A stretch of 64,000 nucleotides of DNA from Stratiolaelaps scimitus (lineage: Eukaryota; Arthropoda; Arachnida; Mesostigmata; Laelapidae), in assembly GCA_019614645.1 (NCBI GenBank), contig JABWDB010000114.1:1-64000 (forward strand), read 5' to 3'. Positions 20,194 to 33,711 of the stretch are shown here, in pieces; position 1 is the first letter of the stretch; each line of letters starts with the position of its first letter. The position numbers and the translations under genes are program-made. Under the pieces are notes generated by a model. It searched no databases. It was not told the DNA's origin and saw only the letters and a program-made list of their open reading frames with translations.

Positions 20194-21769
20194 CAGTGGT
20201 GTGAATAAACTTGACGTACCCCCTATATTTCAACAAATCGTTACAAAGAATACACATTTGGGGCATTTATTCTGTGTCAGATTAATGTACGTGTCAAATA
20301 ACATACATACAACAAAGAACAGCGCATATGACATCGCATGCAGCCTGCTACAACAAAATGTGTCATATTTCGGTTGTGTAAAATGATAACGCACCCTCAG
20401 TTATCGAGTGTTCTCGCTGAATTAATTCTCGTTTTCTTGTGCTAATCAGTACCGTGTGGCCCCACCCTTGCTAATTATAACGTCAAAGACTCGGTTTGGC
20501 ATACTATGAACGAGATTTAGCAGGATCTGGTCGCTGACACGTTCCCAGGCCTCCAACAACGCCTCTCGTAGTGCTTCCACAGATGTATACTGTCGATTCG
20601 ACGCATATATTCGTCGGACAAGAATGCCCCAGAGGTTCTCCATCGGGTTGACATAAGAAGTACATGCTGGCTACTCTAGGGTTTCAATGTCATGCCATCC
20701 GAACCACGCACGTATACTCGCGCTGACGTGAATTGAAGCGTTATCTTGTTGGAAAACAATTGGCAATCGATGAAATCTGCTCCTAAACGGTAGTAGGTTG
20801 TTGGTCAACATCTGCTGATAGTCCTCGCTATTCATTCGAGATGAGATGAAAGCGAGTGGGAGCTTGCGAAGAGAGGTGAAGGCTCCCCAGGTCCCGCCAC
20901 CGAAGTTGCGCCTTGAGAAGTGCCGCGGCTCTTTACGTACGTCATGCCAATAACCGTTAAATCTATCTGGCCCGTCCAAATTGAACTTATTCTCGTCACT
21001 GAAGATGATCACAGTACATTTCAAATAGATGTGTACTCACAAGACACTCTTTGAAGAGCGCGGCCCCAATACTCACCAATGTCCAGTCTCCGTCCATATT
21101 GTTGCGGGAAAAAGTTTAGTTGGGCAGTCATGTAAGGTTGTTGAAGACGAGGTCTTGTTTTCATTTGCGCCCGTATGATATGCGGATAAAGACTGTCTTT
21201 AACTGTCTTTAAAACTGTTGGCCTATGAACCTGAAGGTTCAACTCTTGCCTGATTGCTTCACAACTTATGGTCGAATTCGAGGCCATTCGACAAATGTGC
21301 ATGGAAGTTCGCTGACTGATCTTTCGTGGACGTACTTCAGACTTATTAGTACCACACGTCGACGGACTGCGTGAATAATTTTGCACTACACGACGACTTC
21401 TGCCAACTTCTCTGGCAATTGCAGCCTGGGCCTTTCCTGCTCGGTGTAAAGTGGTAATAACTGCTTTCTCTGCATCAGTAAGGCTCGAAGCGCGTCCCAT
21501 GACTACAGTACTGCTTGAATGCTCAACACAAACTGGATTAATTCAGCGAGAACATTCGATAACTGAGGGTGCGTTGTCATTTTACACAACCGAAATATGA
21601 CACATTTTGTTGTAGCAGGCTGCATACGATGTCATATGCGCTATTCTTTGTGGTATGTATGTTATTTGACACGTACATTAATCTGACACAGAATAAATGC
21701 CTCAAATATGTATTCTTTGTAACGATTTGTTGAAATATAGGGGGTCCGTTAAGTTTATTCACACCACTG
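20194..21769 (-). mobile_element. Tc1-like DNA transposon, 1576 bp, with long TIRs
   Basis: The ends CAGTGGTGTGAATAAACTTG (20194) and its inverse ending at 21769 are flanked by TA on both sides, the Tc1/mariner target duplication. The terminal inverted repeats are about 233 bp each (20194-20427 and 21537-21769), unusually long. The paralogous site in arm B (TGTATATAGTATAAA near 19625) lacks the insert and shows the empty target. The transposase inside is broken. Confidence 0.92.
20446..21500 (-). pseudogene. Tc1 transposase (DD34E), inactivated
   Basis: ATG at 21500 opens MGRASSLTDAEKAVI, followed by a helix-turn-helix-like N-terminus. The frame is lost near 21120-21024, where an extra stretch and shifts interrupt the join to IIFSDENKFNLDGPD, which holds the first Asp. 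The second Asp is in VFQQDNASIH. A TAG at 20671-20673 replaces the Trp usually found in the LEWPA-like segment. The catalytic Glu is in NPMENLWG. There are 34 positions between the second Asp and the Glu, giving DD34E. All three catalytic residues are present but no continuous frame exists. Confidence 0.85.
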
Positions 21770-21864
21770 TAGTATAAATGAGACAAAATCCAAATCTTTC
21801 ATTCAAATACATAATACATAGCTTGGAGAACATTTAGGTCTACGTTGTACTTCGTCCAGTATCT

Positions 21865-22065
21865 GGGGTATACTATAATGTAACGAATCAGAAAAAATCT
21901 GTTTATTTATAATTGCGGTTAATACATGGCCTGAATATAATTTGCGTGGGCGTTGCCCTATTTATACTGTTACTTTTATGATAATCAAAAAATTGATGTA
22001 AATAATGCCGTTTCCAGAAAACGGCAGCATGTGAAATAATCCATGAGACGACACTTTTTTTTCGC

Positions 22066-22099
<34 letters not shown>

Positions 22100-22199
22100 T
22101 TTTTTTTTTTTTTTTAAGCTATTATTTTTACGAGAACTTAAGCGTTGTGATAAGACTGCAGTTCCGTTAATAAACCAAGCCTTGTATTGTATTGTATAG
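21865..22199 (+). mobile_element. LINE-A 3-prime UTR copy
   Basis: This closely matches the 3-prime UTR of LINE-A (42470-42765, minus strand), in the opposite orientation. Shared landmarks are TATACTATAATG, GGGCGTTGCCC, CCATGAGACGACACTTTTT, GAGAACTTAAGCGTTGTGAT, GCAGTTCCGTTAATAAACCA and the TTGTATTGTATTG tail. An (ATT)n and poly(T) expansion at 22065-22118 is inside it. No coding part is present, so the copy is 5-prime truncated. Confidence 0.85.
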
Positions 22200-22619
22200 C
22201 TGTCTTTCACGAACGGTATGTTCGCGAGTGTGTGGCCTAGTTGACCGTGGGTGGCTTGATGTTCTCGTCTGGACTTCTTGGTGATGACCGTGTATCACTT
22301 GTATCACTAGTTCTGTCACTGAGTTACTTTTTACGGAATTGTCCCTTTTAGGTCACTGATCACTTGCACTTCACTTGTGACTAGTTGTCCTAACCCAGCG
22401 TGGCTGATGTTGATCGTACTAGATAATTCTCGCGCTGATAACGATTGTGGCCACTATATTATCCACAACAACTAGATTGAAGATATGCTCAGTCGATCAT
22501 CTGGGGTTAAGGTAACTGCGTGATGCAGCGTTTTATTTGACGTTTTATATTCGAGTAATGGCGATACAAATATATATGCTGAGGAGTTAAAGTACTAATA
22601 GTGTATGAGCTATTTTGCC

Positions 22620-23700
<1,081 letters not shown>

Positions 23701-23704
23701 TATC

Positions 23705-24211
23705 TAAAAGCTACTAGCGGACCATTCTCCTAATTTTCATATGATTAGATCCGCTAATGACGGTGTTGGTAATGTAACATACTATTATGAAGAAAGATGG
23801 GGATTTCCACCCGTTGCGTTAGATACTTAGCGGCAAGGGTGAATGATCTGAATTTGAATGTAATTAAGGTGATAAGGCACATAGTAACCGCACACTTATG
23901 CGAGCGCGTGGAATGGTGCTAATTGCTTTCGGCCCTGTAGTAAGTTTTATATAAAGTTTTGTTTTGTTTTACTGACATGCACGCACGCAGTCATAATCGG
24001 AAGCCCAAAACCAAACTATGGTGACTCCTCACCGACAATCCCAAGCCCAAAGAGGCTCTTGAACAGAAAGTTTCACTTCATCGTCATTTACGCATTGATA
24101 CCGCCCATGTTCGAGCGTATGAATTCAACCAGTTACATTTAGTTGACAGTACAACTACCTGGGACTGACTCGAGCTGGGTATACACCCCTTTGTGTGTAC
24201 GGCAGGATCAC

Positions 24212-24267
<56 letters not shown>

Positions 24268-26590
24268 ATCTCGCTCTCCATCTTTGTCCACTAGTCGGAA
24301 AAATCGGTGACTGCTTGGGGACACCATTCCCTCCCTACGCTCTCTCGCTAATTGGCGCTCTTTGTGCGGCGCAATATGCCAAGCTATCCTCTGCTCTGCC
24401 TCACTGTCTTGGCTTACACGTGTGAGAAATGTGCGCTATGCATATTTCCCTTAGTACGTTTCTTCACCATGCATGTGCATGCATGGGCTACGTCCCCGCA
24501 AGGAGCGATCGTGTTTCGCTGTCTGTTTACGGGGACGCCACGTCGCTGCGTGCAAGGCATATACGCACCGCAAGCGTAGACTGCTCGAAGAGAACTGCGC
24601 CAACCCACTGGTGCATAGAGTATCAGCTGACAGACGTCTAAGGCCTCCATAAAACGTATGTCTAAGGCCGTTGCGCGGTCGACTGTCCAACAGTCCCGAA
24701 GTGGTGGATTCGAACGACCGCACGTTCCGCAGTCAGGGGACACCACTAAACATATGATCCAAGCGATCTTGTGCTCCAGACACGAATTAGAAGGTATTTT
24801 ACATGCACTAGCATTATACATGAACAGTTACTACAGATGAAGCTATGTATATCTGTGAGGCAAACCGGGTTACTAGCCAGCAGCGAGCAGATTGCAGCAA
24901 CGCTGAGGTGCAAGAAAACGGCGATATATATGCTAAAATCACGCCTGTTGTGAACCCACCCAAACATTCTTACTGCTGACCATTGGCTAGTTGCTGTCCT
25001 GTTGTTTCGTTGGTGGTACGTATCTATACCGTGTGAAAATGATTGCCATGGATATCGGTACAGCTATCAATGTCGATTGTTAATCGAAGGATCTAGGATA
25101 GCACCATGAAATTAGGTTGACGCTGTCCAACGAAACGACGTCCGCAGTAGAATAATTAATAATGTAAATATATACGCATTGTTCATTGTATTACTCGCCT
25201 TGATATCAGCGCGCGCTAAGTCCCATTTTGTCACGAGGATCTCTATATGTATGGGCCGTTCGTTGGAGCACACTCGTACTCAATCTGCTGGTATCCAGCA
25301 GATGAATTGCCTACCAAATGTTATTACATTTGTCATCATTGTAGAAGACAGGCTTCGCGCCCGATTACTCTGCGTATTCCACGTTCTGCTGAAGGGGGTT
25401 TACGGGTGGAACGACACCCCTCGGAAGAACACTTAGTTATTCCTAAATAGTCGCATTTCTTTAATAACCCTACAATATATAGGCTATAACTTGAGATTGA
25501 TTCTATATATATACATACATATATATTTATTGAGTGATTCCATGATAGATTATAGCACGCTGATATGTTCATGTGTAAAGTCCGCTCGTGTGATACGACC
25601 GGGCTACATATATATATATATATATATATAGTTACCTGAGTGTCCAATGTAACTCCAACGAGAGCACTCCGACACCAATTTGTGGCCTGTCAACATTGCC
25701 AGTATAACGATAGAGTGCTAATATATCCTCGTATATTTTGGGTGTGCTCTCGAAATTGTAAGAAATGATTATACTCAAAGGTGGCTGCTGATTTTAGCCG
25801 CGGCTTTTCGGTTGCCGCTGGCGCTTATCCCGTTCCCCCAGGAGACTTTTCTCAGTCGTTATCCCGATGGCTGCATTGAAAGGAAATTCACCCGTCCCAG
25901 CCATTGCAGGATGTGTACACTTGCTTCCCGGAATATATTCCAGTACCGATCTTTTTATCCAAGCTATGGTCCTGTGTAGTATGACGCCTCAACTGCCATC
26001 ACGGAGACTGGTTGTTAATAATTATGAAATTTTCTTGTTCATGTCAAGCTTGCCTTCGAAAGGCTTTCTTGTGTATTACCATATGTTAAATAGTGATCAA
26101 ATTCTCATGTAATCATATGTGAAAGGCAATAATCGTCAACTTAAAACGCGGACAACAGCGCATTCAGAAAAAATGTATTCGCAGGAGTCTCGTTTGCAAT
26201 TCGGAAATTGGTGCATACGCAAATTAGAGTCAGGTCAAAGTAGAAAGCCGCGGAAAACATTAATTGATTTTCAACCCATTAGAAACAAAACAGCTTTTTC
26301 TTGTTCTGCAAGCGCCTTAGCAGCTCACAGAGTAAGATAGTCTTGATACAGTAGTTAGCCCTGTGATCATGCTGGGACTGCAGTGGAAGTATCATATGAG
26401 CGGACTTTTTTCATGAACATATCGGCGTGCTATAATCTATCATGAAGTCACTCAATAAATATACAATAAGTGTAGACATATTATTCATGGATGTATAGAT
26501 ATACAGTGGTATGGATGTCTCGCCACCGAACTTGGTTAGGAATGATGCTAGACGCCTAATACATGGACGCCTGCACAAATGACCCAGTCA
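23705..26590. other. No gene recognised; microsatellites and one inverted repeat
   Basis: A (TA)n tract lies at 24213-24264 and a shorter one at 25608-25630. A segment of about 70 bp at 25512-25583 recurs inverted at 26398-26463 (shared blocks GAGCGGACTTT, CATGAACATATC, GTGCTATAATCTATCATG and CACTCAATAAATAT), so it is another unnamed repeat. Open frames of 60-135 codons overlap on both strands here, and none shows a domain. Confidence 0.5.
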
Positions 26591-26604
26591 CAGATCAGAC
26601 TGAT

Positions 26605-26663
26605 CCTTAGTTTCGAGGCCTGGTGTCCATGCAGGATTTACCTTTAACCTCTATAAAAAAAAA
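26605..26663 (+). mobile_element. Short poly(A) retroposon tail, family T2
   Basis: The segment CCTTAG...GAGGCCTGGTGTCCATGCAG...TTTAACCTCTATAAAAAAAAA is shared with 54000-54056. The flanks GATCAGACTGATC (26593-26605) and GATCAGGCTGACC (26665-26677) look like an aged target-site duplication. It is a very short 3-prime fragment of an unknown poly(A) element. Confidence 0.55.
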
Positions 26664-27059
26664 GGATCAGGCTGACCAATAATGAGCAAAATGTCTACTT
26701 AGTTGCTGGGCATGTTTCTTATCCTGGGGCCGGCTGAGACTTCGACCATACCTATAATAGCCAACAGCAACGTACGGGCAAATACAGCGTGCTCCCATTG
26801 ATCAGAGTTCATTTCAGGGAGTCGAATTGCCCCGAACTAAGCCACCGTCACGAGTTATCGGAGCCATGTATTATTCTAATAATTCATACGATGGATAAAA
26901 TCGAACTCGACTGAAGTCTGCTCTCGATTTGCCTTGTCCGTGTTATAATATTATAGCGAACGAGTTCGCGTCGGTGTTCGCGCTGGTTAACCTATATTAC
27001 ATTGTGCAGGCTTTATACACGACCTTACCTTGCCTTTACCAAGTCTCTTTCCACTCCGC

Positions 27060-27080
27060 TATATATATATAACAGATATA
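27060..27080. repeat. Short AT-dinucleotide run
   Basis: TATATATATA-type sequence of about 20 bp with no other feature nearby. Confidence 0.5.
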
Positions 27081-27384
27081 TATCTTATAATCTAGATCGT
27101 AACTGCATCCACCGCAGGTAACTAGTGAAACCATGATTTCAAAGGGTCACAAACATCGAACGCCTAAACAACAGCGATAGACACCAAGCAGCAAGCAATT
27201 CATACAAACTGTGTCAGAGTGGCGAGTGATGAAGTATATAGTGGGACGTAGAGTCTTGAGACGGGGTACAATCCGTTCCATACTGGAGATCCGTTTCGAT
27301 GGAAAATGCCCGCTGTGGCTGTTTTGTTTCACATTGGGCCACAATATTTCGAATTTACTGTCATTCACTGCTTCATTGCGAGTA

Positions 27385-27530
27385 TTATATTTATTATAAT
27401 AATTAGTATTATATTTATTATTATAATTAGTATTATAATTAGTATTATAATTAGTATTATACGTATTATTATAATTCGTTTTGTACGTATTATTATAATT
27501 AGTATTATATTTAGTATTATAATTATTAAT
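27385..27530. repeat. AT-rich minisatellite
   Basis: Imperfect repeats of the unit TATTATAATTAGTAT fill about 145 bp. Frames across it encode only Ile/Asn/Tyr-rich strings and are not genes. Confidence 0.8.
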
Positions 27531-27782
27531 GTGCGTAACGCTCTGACATAAGGTGGTCTCCCCGAGCACATCATTGTCATGTGTGGCCTTCACCCATACC
27601 CCCGATAGAAAACATGGGTGGTTGATGCACAAATTGTTGCCTTCAAAGCTACGAAATATAATTGGCTCATGAACAGCAAAGTATGAACACAGCAAAATAA
27701 TCATTCAAGGAAAATAATAGTTAGTTAATTGCCCCTGGGGTGAAAGCTTATATAGATTATTCATTATTGTAACTTCTTGTCA

Positions 27783-27928
27783 GCGCGCTGGCTTGGACGG
27801 TGGCTAAGTCTCTGGCTGTAAAAAGCCGGATGCCGCAGGTTCGAGTCCCGCGACCTAGTGACAAACATAAGAGAACCTAGTAAGTATTGTAAAAATTGCG
27901 GTTCCTGTAATAAAACAATACAATAGAT
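27783..27928 (+). mobile_element. SINE1, near full length
   Basis: The head reads GCTGGCTTGGACGG (A-box-like), then GTCTCTGGCTGTAAAAAGCC and the B box GGTTCGAGTCCC. It continues with GAGAACCTAGTAAGTATTG and GCGGTTCCTGTAATAAAACA. This is a tRNA-derived SINE whose 3-prime half resembles the LINE-A tail, which suggests LINE-A machinery mobilises it. It is not a tRNA gene, because the body continues past the tRNA-like region and recurs elsewhere. Confidence 0.8.
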
Positions 27929-28794
27929 CCTTGTTTAGTTCCTTGAGTCTATTGCGCTATCGTAACTCCGCTACAATTGAATTGGATATCGTGCAATGCA
28001 CTGCCGCGCGAACTTACTTCACTTACCGATGGCTTGGTTAATCTTTATCGTGAATTTTATTATGAGACCCCTCTTCTTATATAACTGTATTAATTATATT
28101 ATGGAACAGATCACGGCTCTGAGTGGCCAAGTATCTGGAGACGTAGACAAAGCATCCATTCAAAGCAGTGTTTGAAAGTGGTAGCGACCGCCGCAAACAA
28201 CGCTTAACAATTGTAATGGTGACAATGGTTCAACCATCCTGAAAGCATTCTTTAAGTATTTGTCAATAAACGATTTTCGACTAACTATTTGGCTTGGTTT
28301 GGCAAAATATCTTTTTTCAATTTGGAAGTCACCTTCTACCAACAAATGACTACTTAACCTGCAGAACGCGTATCCTAATTTTCACTTCGATCAACTGATT
28401 GTATGAACATTTTCTTTAGTTGGCCATTGGCGACGATATCAGTCAGTATCATCTTGTCAGATATAATTATTAATCTTGAAAGTGACGTCCTCGGTTTCTT
28501 CGTCCTTGCGAGAAACGAGATTAAAGTAAACAAAATCTTGTTCATTGGGCTCGCCCAGCATAAGAGACGTCTGATGCTATAGATACAATGTGCATACAAT
28601 CTAGTCCGAAAGCAATTTGAGCAGGCGAACTTTTTGCTTGAACTAAATTGTGTACTACGGACGGTCGAAGGCTAAACCGCACGCATAGCCATTAAAAGTG
28701 ATCATTCCTTCCTTGCACATCGGAGCTTCTCGCATCATTACGTCAACCTTGATTGCATGACTGACTTCCAGAGACGACTTGCCACTAACGTCAA
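27929..28794. other. Upstream region of CtBP-like gene 1
   Basis: No gene or repeat recognised. The promoter and 5-prime UTR of gene 1 are expected here, but no TATA box or initiator is convincing by eye. Confidence 0.4.
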
Positions 28795-30483
28795 ATGGCA
28801 AGCCAAACTCCGTCCGCGAGCCAAGGGGGGTGCACTGCTGACTCTAGCAAAGAGTGGTTCCCTGCTTCGGCATGGGAACCTCGTACAGAAGGAGAGCTGA
28901 CGATACAGGCTAGAAGCTCTCTGTCCCCAGCAAGGCCGTTGGTTGCTCTGATTGCTGAGGCGGAGTGCTCTGTCGAGACGCTTTCGCTAATCGATATCGC
29001 CGACGTGTTGCCTGGGGATCCACAAAATGTAAAGTGGCCTTTTCTGCACCTACCGATTCTTGACCAGCGTGTACTGGATTATGCCTGCGGTATATTCTTG
29101 CTGCATCCCGTTCATATTGATGATCCGCTTCTTCGGCGATTTAAGCGGCTTCGGGTTATCATGCGTGTTGGTGGTACAACCGGCAGCATTGACCTTGAGG
29201 CTGCCTCGAACCTGGGGATTGCCGTATGCCATCTTCCGGTGGAGTTCACCGCAGAGATAGCTGAAACGACCATGACCCACGTAATGAACTTCTACCGAAG
29301 CGACATCGCGTTGTCAGACGATTTACGAGCTGGCGTTAAGGTCAAGAGTTTCGTTGAAGCGCGCATCTCGCGCCGATTCTCGATACGCGCAGCCGGTACC
29401 GTTATCGGCATCGTTGGCCTGGGCCGCATTGGGATGGCTGTTGCCCACCGAGCCAAAGCGTTTGGCTTGCGAGTGATTTACTACGATCCCCATCTACCGA
29501 ATGATGTCCAGCTAACCGCCGACTTCGAGAGAGTGTCGTCTCTACAGGAACTACTTGCACGGAGCAAGTGTGTTACGCTACATTGTCCTGGGAGCGTGGA
29601 AAACAGATACATGATCAACATGAAAACCCTGTTCATCATGAGGAGAGGTATGTGTGGTAGATATACAAATGTATATATATATATATGACGAGCAAGTAAT
29701 AATAATATAGGCAGTGAGGCAGGTAAACTTACGTTCAAAGTCGTAAATAACAGACTATAGTGGTCCAGCATGATGATGCCAGTGCGAAGGGATGTTTTAA
29801 ATGTAGTTGATCTAATTATAACTTGCACTTAAACTGTACTCACCACCATCAGATCGAATTGAAAATGTACATCCTTTGTGATAGAACTTCATTCGACTTG
29901 TTTTCGAACCTCAGTCAGAGGAAGGTCAGTAAAACTTGCCTCTAGATAGCTCCGAAGGCCCCTTTTTTAAATGATTTCCGTATGGATATTCCTTGACAGC
30001 GTTCCGGGGCGATCATCCAAACAGTGTCAACGAAGCAATTGCCAGCTAACTCCACCAATAGAAACCGAATACAACACCTGCTGTTCTTAAGAAAATAACA
30101 TAATTTTGGTGGATTCTCATACGTTAGTACGCTTAAGTAACTATAGTAGGAGCTATACTTAAAACCAGCCAAGAAAAAACCATGTGTAGCCTCTCGTATG
30201 TAGGCATGTCCCATTCGACTTGTTATGCTGTTTAACTTATCGCGCTAATCGATAAAGCCGCTTCATATCACCCCGATTTTGAGGATTCTTCTTCCTCACT
30301 GAAAAGTTTTCCTTCCATTTTTCATAATCGTTTTTGCTGCTGTGTTCACAAAGATAACTACTGCCACTTAGATTTGGTCACGACTGTTAAACGACTCAAT
30401 TATTCATATAGTCTTTTTCGTAGCTCGTGCTTCGTATGTGATTCTAAATGGTTTGCTGATGTGAGATGCATGTGTACGTAAGA

Positions 30484-30553
<70 letters not shown>

Positions 30554-33500
30554 CTATATAAATACGTGTCCACGTTTGTACATATTATTTTATTTGTTTG
30601 TCGAGTAAAAACTGTCGACCGCTGTATTTGTTTTTTGCTTAATCTAGACGCATATCTAATCAACACAGCCGATGGAAGGTTAGTTAATGAAGCCAATCTC
30701 GCATACGCGTTGAAGCTGAACGCCATTGCCGGAGCTGCTCTGGATGTCTTCGAGCACGAACCTTTCGACCTGAATACAAGTAAGGATAACTTCAAGATAA
30801 AAAAAAAACCAAAGATACAACAATCCACTACAATACAGGGACCATTTTATCATTAACATCAAAACGAGGGACATATAATTTAATTAAAACGTTAATAGTT
30901 TTCATTATAATTGCGTTCATACGCAGCATTAACCTATGGCATGTGGCCATCTCCAGGCGATTTTATGTATCATTTATGCGCTCAGTGTGCGCCACTTCAA
31001 TTCTGCTTACGGTTCCACAGTTCAGTAAGTTATTTTCGCGAATGACTAGAATGGTACTAGCACAATAGTGGAGATCACTTATATGCAGGATTGAGGACAA
31101 CGAGCATTCTAGCCACATTGAATCGGACGCTAATCCTACGAATAAGTCTTTCCTAAAGCCTATTTAAGGCATCAAGGTGCCTCTTTAAATAAGGGCGCCA
31201 TATATACAGGATAGCAAAAGAAAAATGGTGCGCAATCAGTCTATAATATAAGAAGAAGTCCTAGAAGTCCTTTTCTTTGATAACGAAGCAACGCAAAACA
31301 GAGCTATAAATGGCATTTGCAGCCCGAACGACATTTGCTATATGAGAATCGAAATCTCATGAAGGGCACATGACAGATCCCACATCACGACACCTGCGCA
31401 GCACCGGGGGGGGGGGGAGATGGGGTCATCGTTTAGAGTGTTAACAATATTCGTGTTGAGAGGACGATTCAACTGCACACTTGGGTACGAGTAAGATCGA
31501 AAAGATCATGGAGACGGGCGTATTACTAGCATTTTATTTAATGAGCATCAATTTAGATCGGCAAACTTCCATGCCATGTTAGGTCATTAGAAACCAATTC
31601 CGAAGCCACTTTGTTAACCAATTTGCGAAAGTTGCGGCGCAGCCCCCATCGCCCCCGTCTCAACGTCGCTTGAAATTGCCAGAAGAAGTCAATATCTTTA
31701 CCTGTGTTTCATTGAGAGAGGACTCAATATTATGCACTAATCACTGCTTGAAAAACTTCGCAGTCTTAAGATGCTCTAAATTCAGGGGCCATTCATTGTC
31801 GTGATAATCCACCCTTTCCAATCTCGCCCCTTATAATGAATTAATCAATCCTTTACTGTTCCTCCTGATAGGTCCTCTGAAAGACGCCCCGAACCTCGTG
31901 TGTACCCCGGGCACAGCCTGGTATTCTGACGATGGCGACAGAAATCTTCGACGAAAGGCCGCGTTGGATATGAGACATGTGCTCCTTGACATTAATCCCT
32001 TCACGCTGAATACTTGTGTCAACAAGAACTTGATGAGTAGGCATAAGGCAGCATTGCAAAAACATCCAGGCCGGTCTTCTGATCTGCCTTCAGATGCCAA
32101 CGATGTGGTACCAGCACCAAGACCTTCCGATACACCAGCTACAATTTCGCCCTCACTATTCTCCACTATAGTATCATATGCAGGCATACAGCCCTCTACA
32201 GCATCACAACCCTCTGCCCCCATTGGAACAGCAACAGCAGCGACGCAGGCGGTATACCCAACGAATTGGACAACTAATGTCCCATTCGCGATCGACGCGA
32301 ATGCAGTGGCTTCTCCACATCGAGCTTTTGTTTCGACAGCAGCAAGTGAAAATGCCTCATCCGGGACCACTACAGACATGACTCGAGGGTCAGTACCGCC
32401 TGCTAAGACAGCGTCGCAAGGAGCACAGCTTTTAGGATCACAACCTTCAGCTGGTGCTGCGGCTCTGCCGACGGGCGGCTGGCAATGTTCGGGGTCTGCT
32501 GTAACCAACGGTGTGACGATGCAAACCGCGGCACATGCAGCTCCAAAGCCAGCCACGACAATGTCGCTGGGGTTCAAGTCGACCGTAGGGTCGCAACAAC
32601 TTGTTGGCTTTGAACCGCTCGCTGGTGACGTGTACCTCCCTCTACCCACGAGCTCCAATCTCTTGATGATGGACGCTTCGACATGTCAGACCTCAAACGT
32701 TAACACCTCAAATACAATATGGCCGTTACAAATGCCGACGGCGACGACGTCGTCAATACAGCTGCAGCTTCAGGCCGCAGGAGCACAGCCAGCTGCTAGC
32801 ATCGCTGATAACTCGATGGGCAACGCGCAGCTTCTCGGGTCCAGTGCATCGAACTTGTTGACGATTCAAACGATAGCAAACCAACTACGGGTGTGGCCTC
32901 CTACACTGTGGCCTGCAATGCCAGCAACGACAATCTTGCCAGGACTACAGTCTACCCCAGGACTACAACCACATATGGGCACTCAAGCGCCAACGGCGAA
33001 CGTGCAGATTCCAGCATTTGTTGAGTCGAACCGCCCAATGATGGAAGTGACGCCAAACGTGCCTCTGGTTACCACGGCTTCGAATACGGCCACGCCAGAT
33101 ACAATGCAGAACCCTACAGCGTCGATGGAAGAACAGCTAATATCTATCGTTCCAGAACCAGAACATGTTTCTAGCACTTCAGAATCTACTGACGAGACGC
33201 AGCTTCCAACTTGCGACGCTGATGACACCCTGTCCATGATATCAGCCACGCTGAACGTTGTAAATTCGACAACGAGAAATGCCTCATACGCTAGCCTCCT
33301 AGAGACAATCGAGGCAGCGCTGGGGCCTGCTATGGAGGAGTTGCAGAAAGAACGACTTGCCGCAGAAGGGCGTTTTCCTGCTAGGATTGAAGCCGCCGAG
33401 ATGGTCGACTCGACGGCACCGCCACCCCCAAGAAGGAGGGCCTCATACGTAATTCAAGCCGCTCTCCTAAACAAAATCGCTGCAATAACTAAGAAGAATG

Positions 33501-33676
33501 CGCGGGCCGCAACTGTCGATCCCAATGGCTGTGATCGGATCAACGCGGCTAGCCCTGCCCCGAATCAGCTCGCTGTGACAACGCCATCGAAGTCACAGAC
33601 GAGAATCAGAAAGCCTCTAGCGGAGTTGCAAGTTCGAGAGTTAAGAAGTATCTCTGAACACTTTAAGGCCAACTGA
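28795..33676 (+). CDS. CtBP-like gene 1 (three exons, 929 codons, long C-terminal tail)
   Basis: The exons are 28795-29647, 30648-30779 and 31872-33676, with GT/AG introns joining in frame. The product has the D-2-hydroxyacid dehydrogenase fold of CtBP transcriptional corepressors. Visible features are RPLVALIAEAECSVE near residue 47, GIVGLGRIGMAVA with GLGRIG at 208-213, INTADGRLVNE, GAALDVFEHEPF and DAPNLVCTPGTAWYSDDG. At positions equivalent to the CtBP triad, Arg is Asp293, Glu is kept at 322 and His is Gly342. NAD(H) binding is plausible; dehydrogenase activity is not. The 550-residue C-terminus is Ser/Thr/Pro/Ala-rich, far longer than the usual CtBP tail. The ATG at 28795 is the only one giving the full N-terminus. 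I infer a nuclear corepressor-type role. Confidence 0.85.
29648..30647 (+). other. Intron 1 of CtBP-like gene 1, with (TA)n
   Basis: The donor is GTATGT and the acceptor TTAATCTAG. A (TA)n tract at 30485-30549 lies inside. The intron splits a codon after its first base, as in genes 2 and 3. Confidence 0.85.
30780..31871 (+). other. Intron 2 of CtBP-like gene 1
   Basis: The donor is GTAAGG and the acceptor CTCCTGATAG. It also falls after the first base of a codon. A run of ten G lies near 31406-31417. No transposon was recognised inside. Confidence 0.85.
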
Positions 33677-33711
33677 TGTTCATTTGTTGTGGATCTCCTG
33701 CCGAAACAAAA

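Larger units (their letters stand above)
19834..21845 (+). repeat. Partial third exonuclease amplicon (copy C), interrupted by Tc1
   Basis: After arm B, exon 3 and downstream sequence repeat in tandem. There is an exon 3 copy at 19878-20025, a short (CAA)n near 20158-20178, then the GTGTATATA block. After the Tc1 insert comes the TAGTATAAATGAG block that follows it in arm B at 19629. Exons 1 and 2 are absent. Confidence 0.7.

Noticed and set aside
24195..25647. Cluster of 60-135 codon frames on both strands
   Set aside because: No motif, no codon pattern and no splice context. Several read through (TA)n tracts.
31831..32658. 275-codon minus-strand frame opposite CtBP-like gene 1
   Set aside because: It is the antisense shadow of the third exon, which has homology and splice support on the plus strand.
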